Shown: in pieces, positions 44,931 through 44,959 of the stretch
How positions within the stretch are numbered: position 1 is the first letter of the stretch
How the letters are laid out: each line of letters opens with the position of its first letter
NCBI GenBank assembly: GCA_946407895.1
Contig: CAMJQA010000020.1
Span: 1-44,959, forward strand
Reading direction: 5' to 3'
DNA length: 44,959 nt
Source: an uncultured Prevotellaceae bacterium
GTDB lineage: Bacteria > Bacteroidota > Bacteroidia > Bacteroidales > Bacteroidaceae
Program-made: the position numbers and the translations under genes
The notes under the pieces: model-generated
Databases searched by the model: none
Told to the model about the DNA's origin: nothing
What the model saw: the letters and a program-made list of their open reading frames with translations, nothing else

Positions 44931-44959
44931 TTATTCCGGTATCAGGTAGAACTGCACTT
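44931..44959 (-). CDS. 3' end of a third GH29 copy (runs off the right edge)
   Basis: The last 29 bp match the 3' end of copy 2 exactly and encode VQFYLIPE then stop, the same C-terminus as copy 2. It follows a spacer (44887-44930) that matches the copy 1/copy 2 spacer. The array therefore continues beyond the window. Confidence 0.8.

Noticed and set aside
1..44959. tRNA, rRNA, CRISPR array, phage or insertion-sequence genes
   Set aside because: None was seen on either strand; the repeats found lack CRISPR periodicity and no transposase or integrase frame is present.

Overview
This window looks like a chromosomal segment of a Bacteroidales bacterium, most likely Prevotellaceae. The evidence is the set of fused SecDF, HU, the rhomboid with a C-terminal tail, the DUF3822 gene beside rsmD, Bacteroidetes-type promoters (TTTG, about 19 nt, TAnnTTTG), many lipoprotein hydrolases, and a Prevotella-like C-terminal tail on the Asp-box protein. 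GC content is moderately high, so many antisense reading frames are open; these were judged to be shadows. No rRNA, tRNA, CRISPR array, transposase or phage gene was seen.

Layout. 1-2360: start of a lipoprotein gene on the minus strand, a duplicated 131-bp intergenic element that carries a promoter-like sequence, msrC and aroB. 2434-5421: a signal-peptide outer-membrane beta-barrel protein with glycine-rich stretches. 5577-9826: a three-gene glycosidase operon (GH51, GH29, GH43) behind a well-formed promoter. 9844-11810 (minus): rsmD, a DUF3822 protein and a membrane-anchored unknown. 11904-13373: RecD-like helicase. 13522-27105: a six-gene run of secreted enzymes (GH78, GH20-like, DUF4838 plus PA14-like domain, GH95, GH2, GH110-like) behind a second well-formed promoter. 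27164-32971 (minus): SecB-like protein, SecDF, a membrane EEP-family hydrolase and rhomboid. 33180: HU. 33550-38385: two SGNH hydrolases and an MBOAT acyltransferase. 38480-44959 (minus): Asp-box beta-propeller protein, a GH27/GH36-like putative glycosidase, and a tandem GH29 array of two full copies plus the end of a third.

How it works together. The glycosidases are nearly all exported, many as lipoproteins, and would take the tips off complex glycans: alpha-fucose, alpha-galactose, beta-galactose, beta-hexosamine, rhamnose and arabinofuranose. The mix fits either decorated plant pectin/arabinogalactan or host mucin-type glycans (GH95, GH29, GH110, GH20 and GH2). No SusC/SusD pair and no dedicated regulator lies in the window, so uptake and sensing must be encoded elsewhere. 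The SGNH-SGNH-MBOAT set looks like a polymer O-acetylation module.

Most worth a second look: the promoter-bearing repeat family, the tandem GH29 array with a divergent C-terminal domain, the 739-residue putative glycosidase, the DUF4838-PA14 protein inside a glycosidase operon, the SecB-like gene beside secDF, and the possible PilM/PilN-like pairing of DUF3822 with a bitopic protein.
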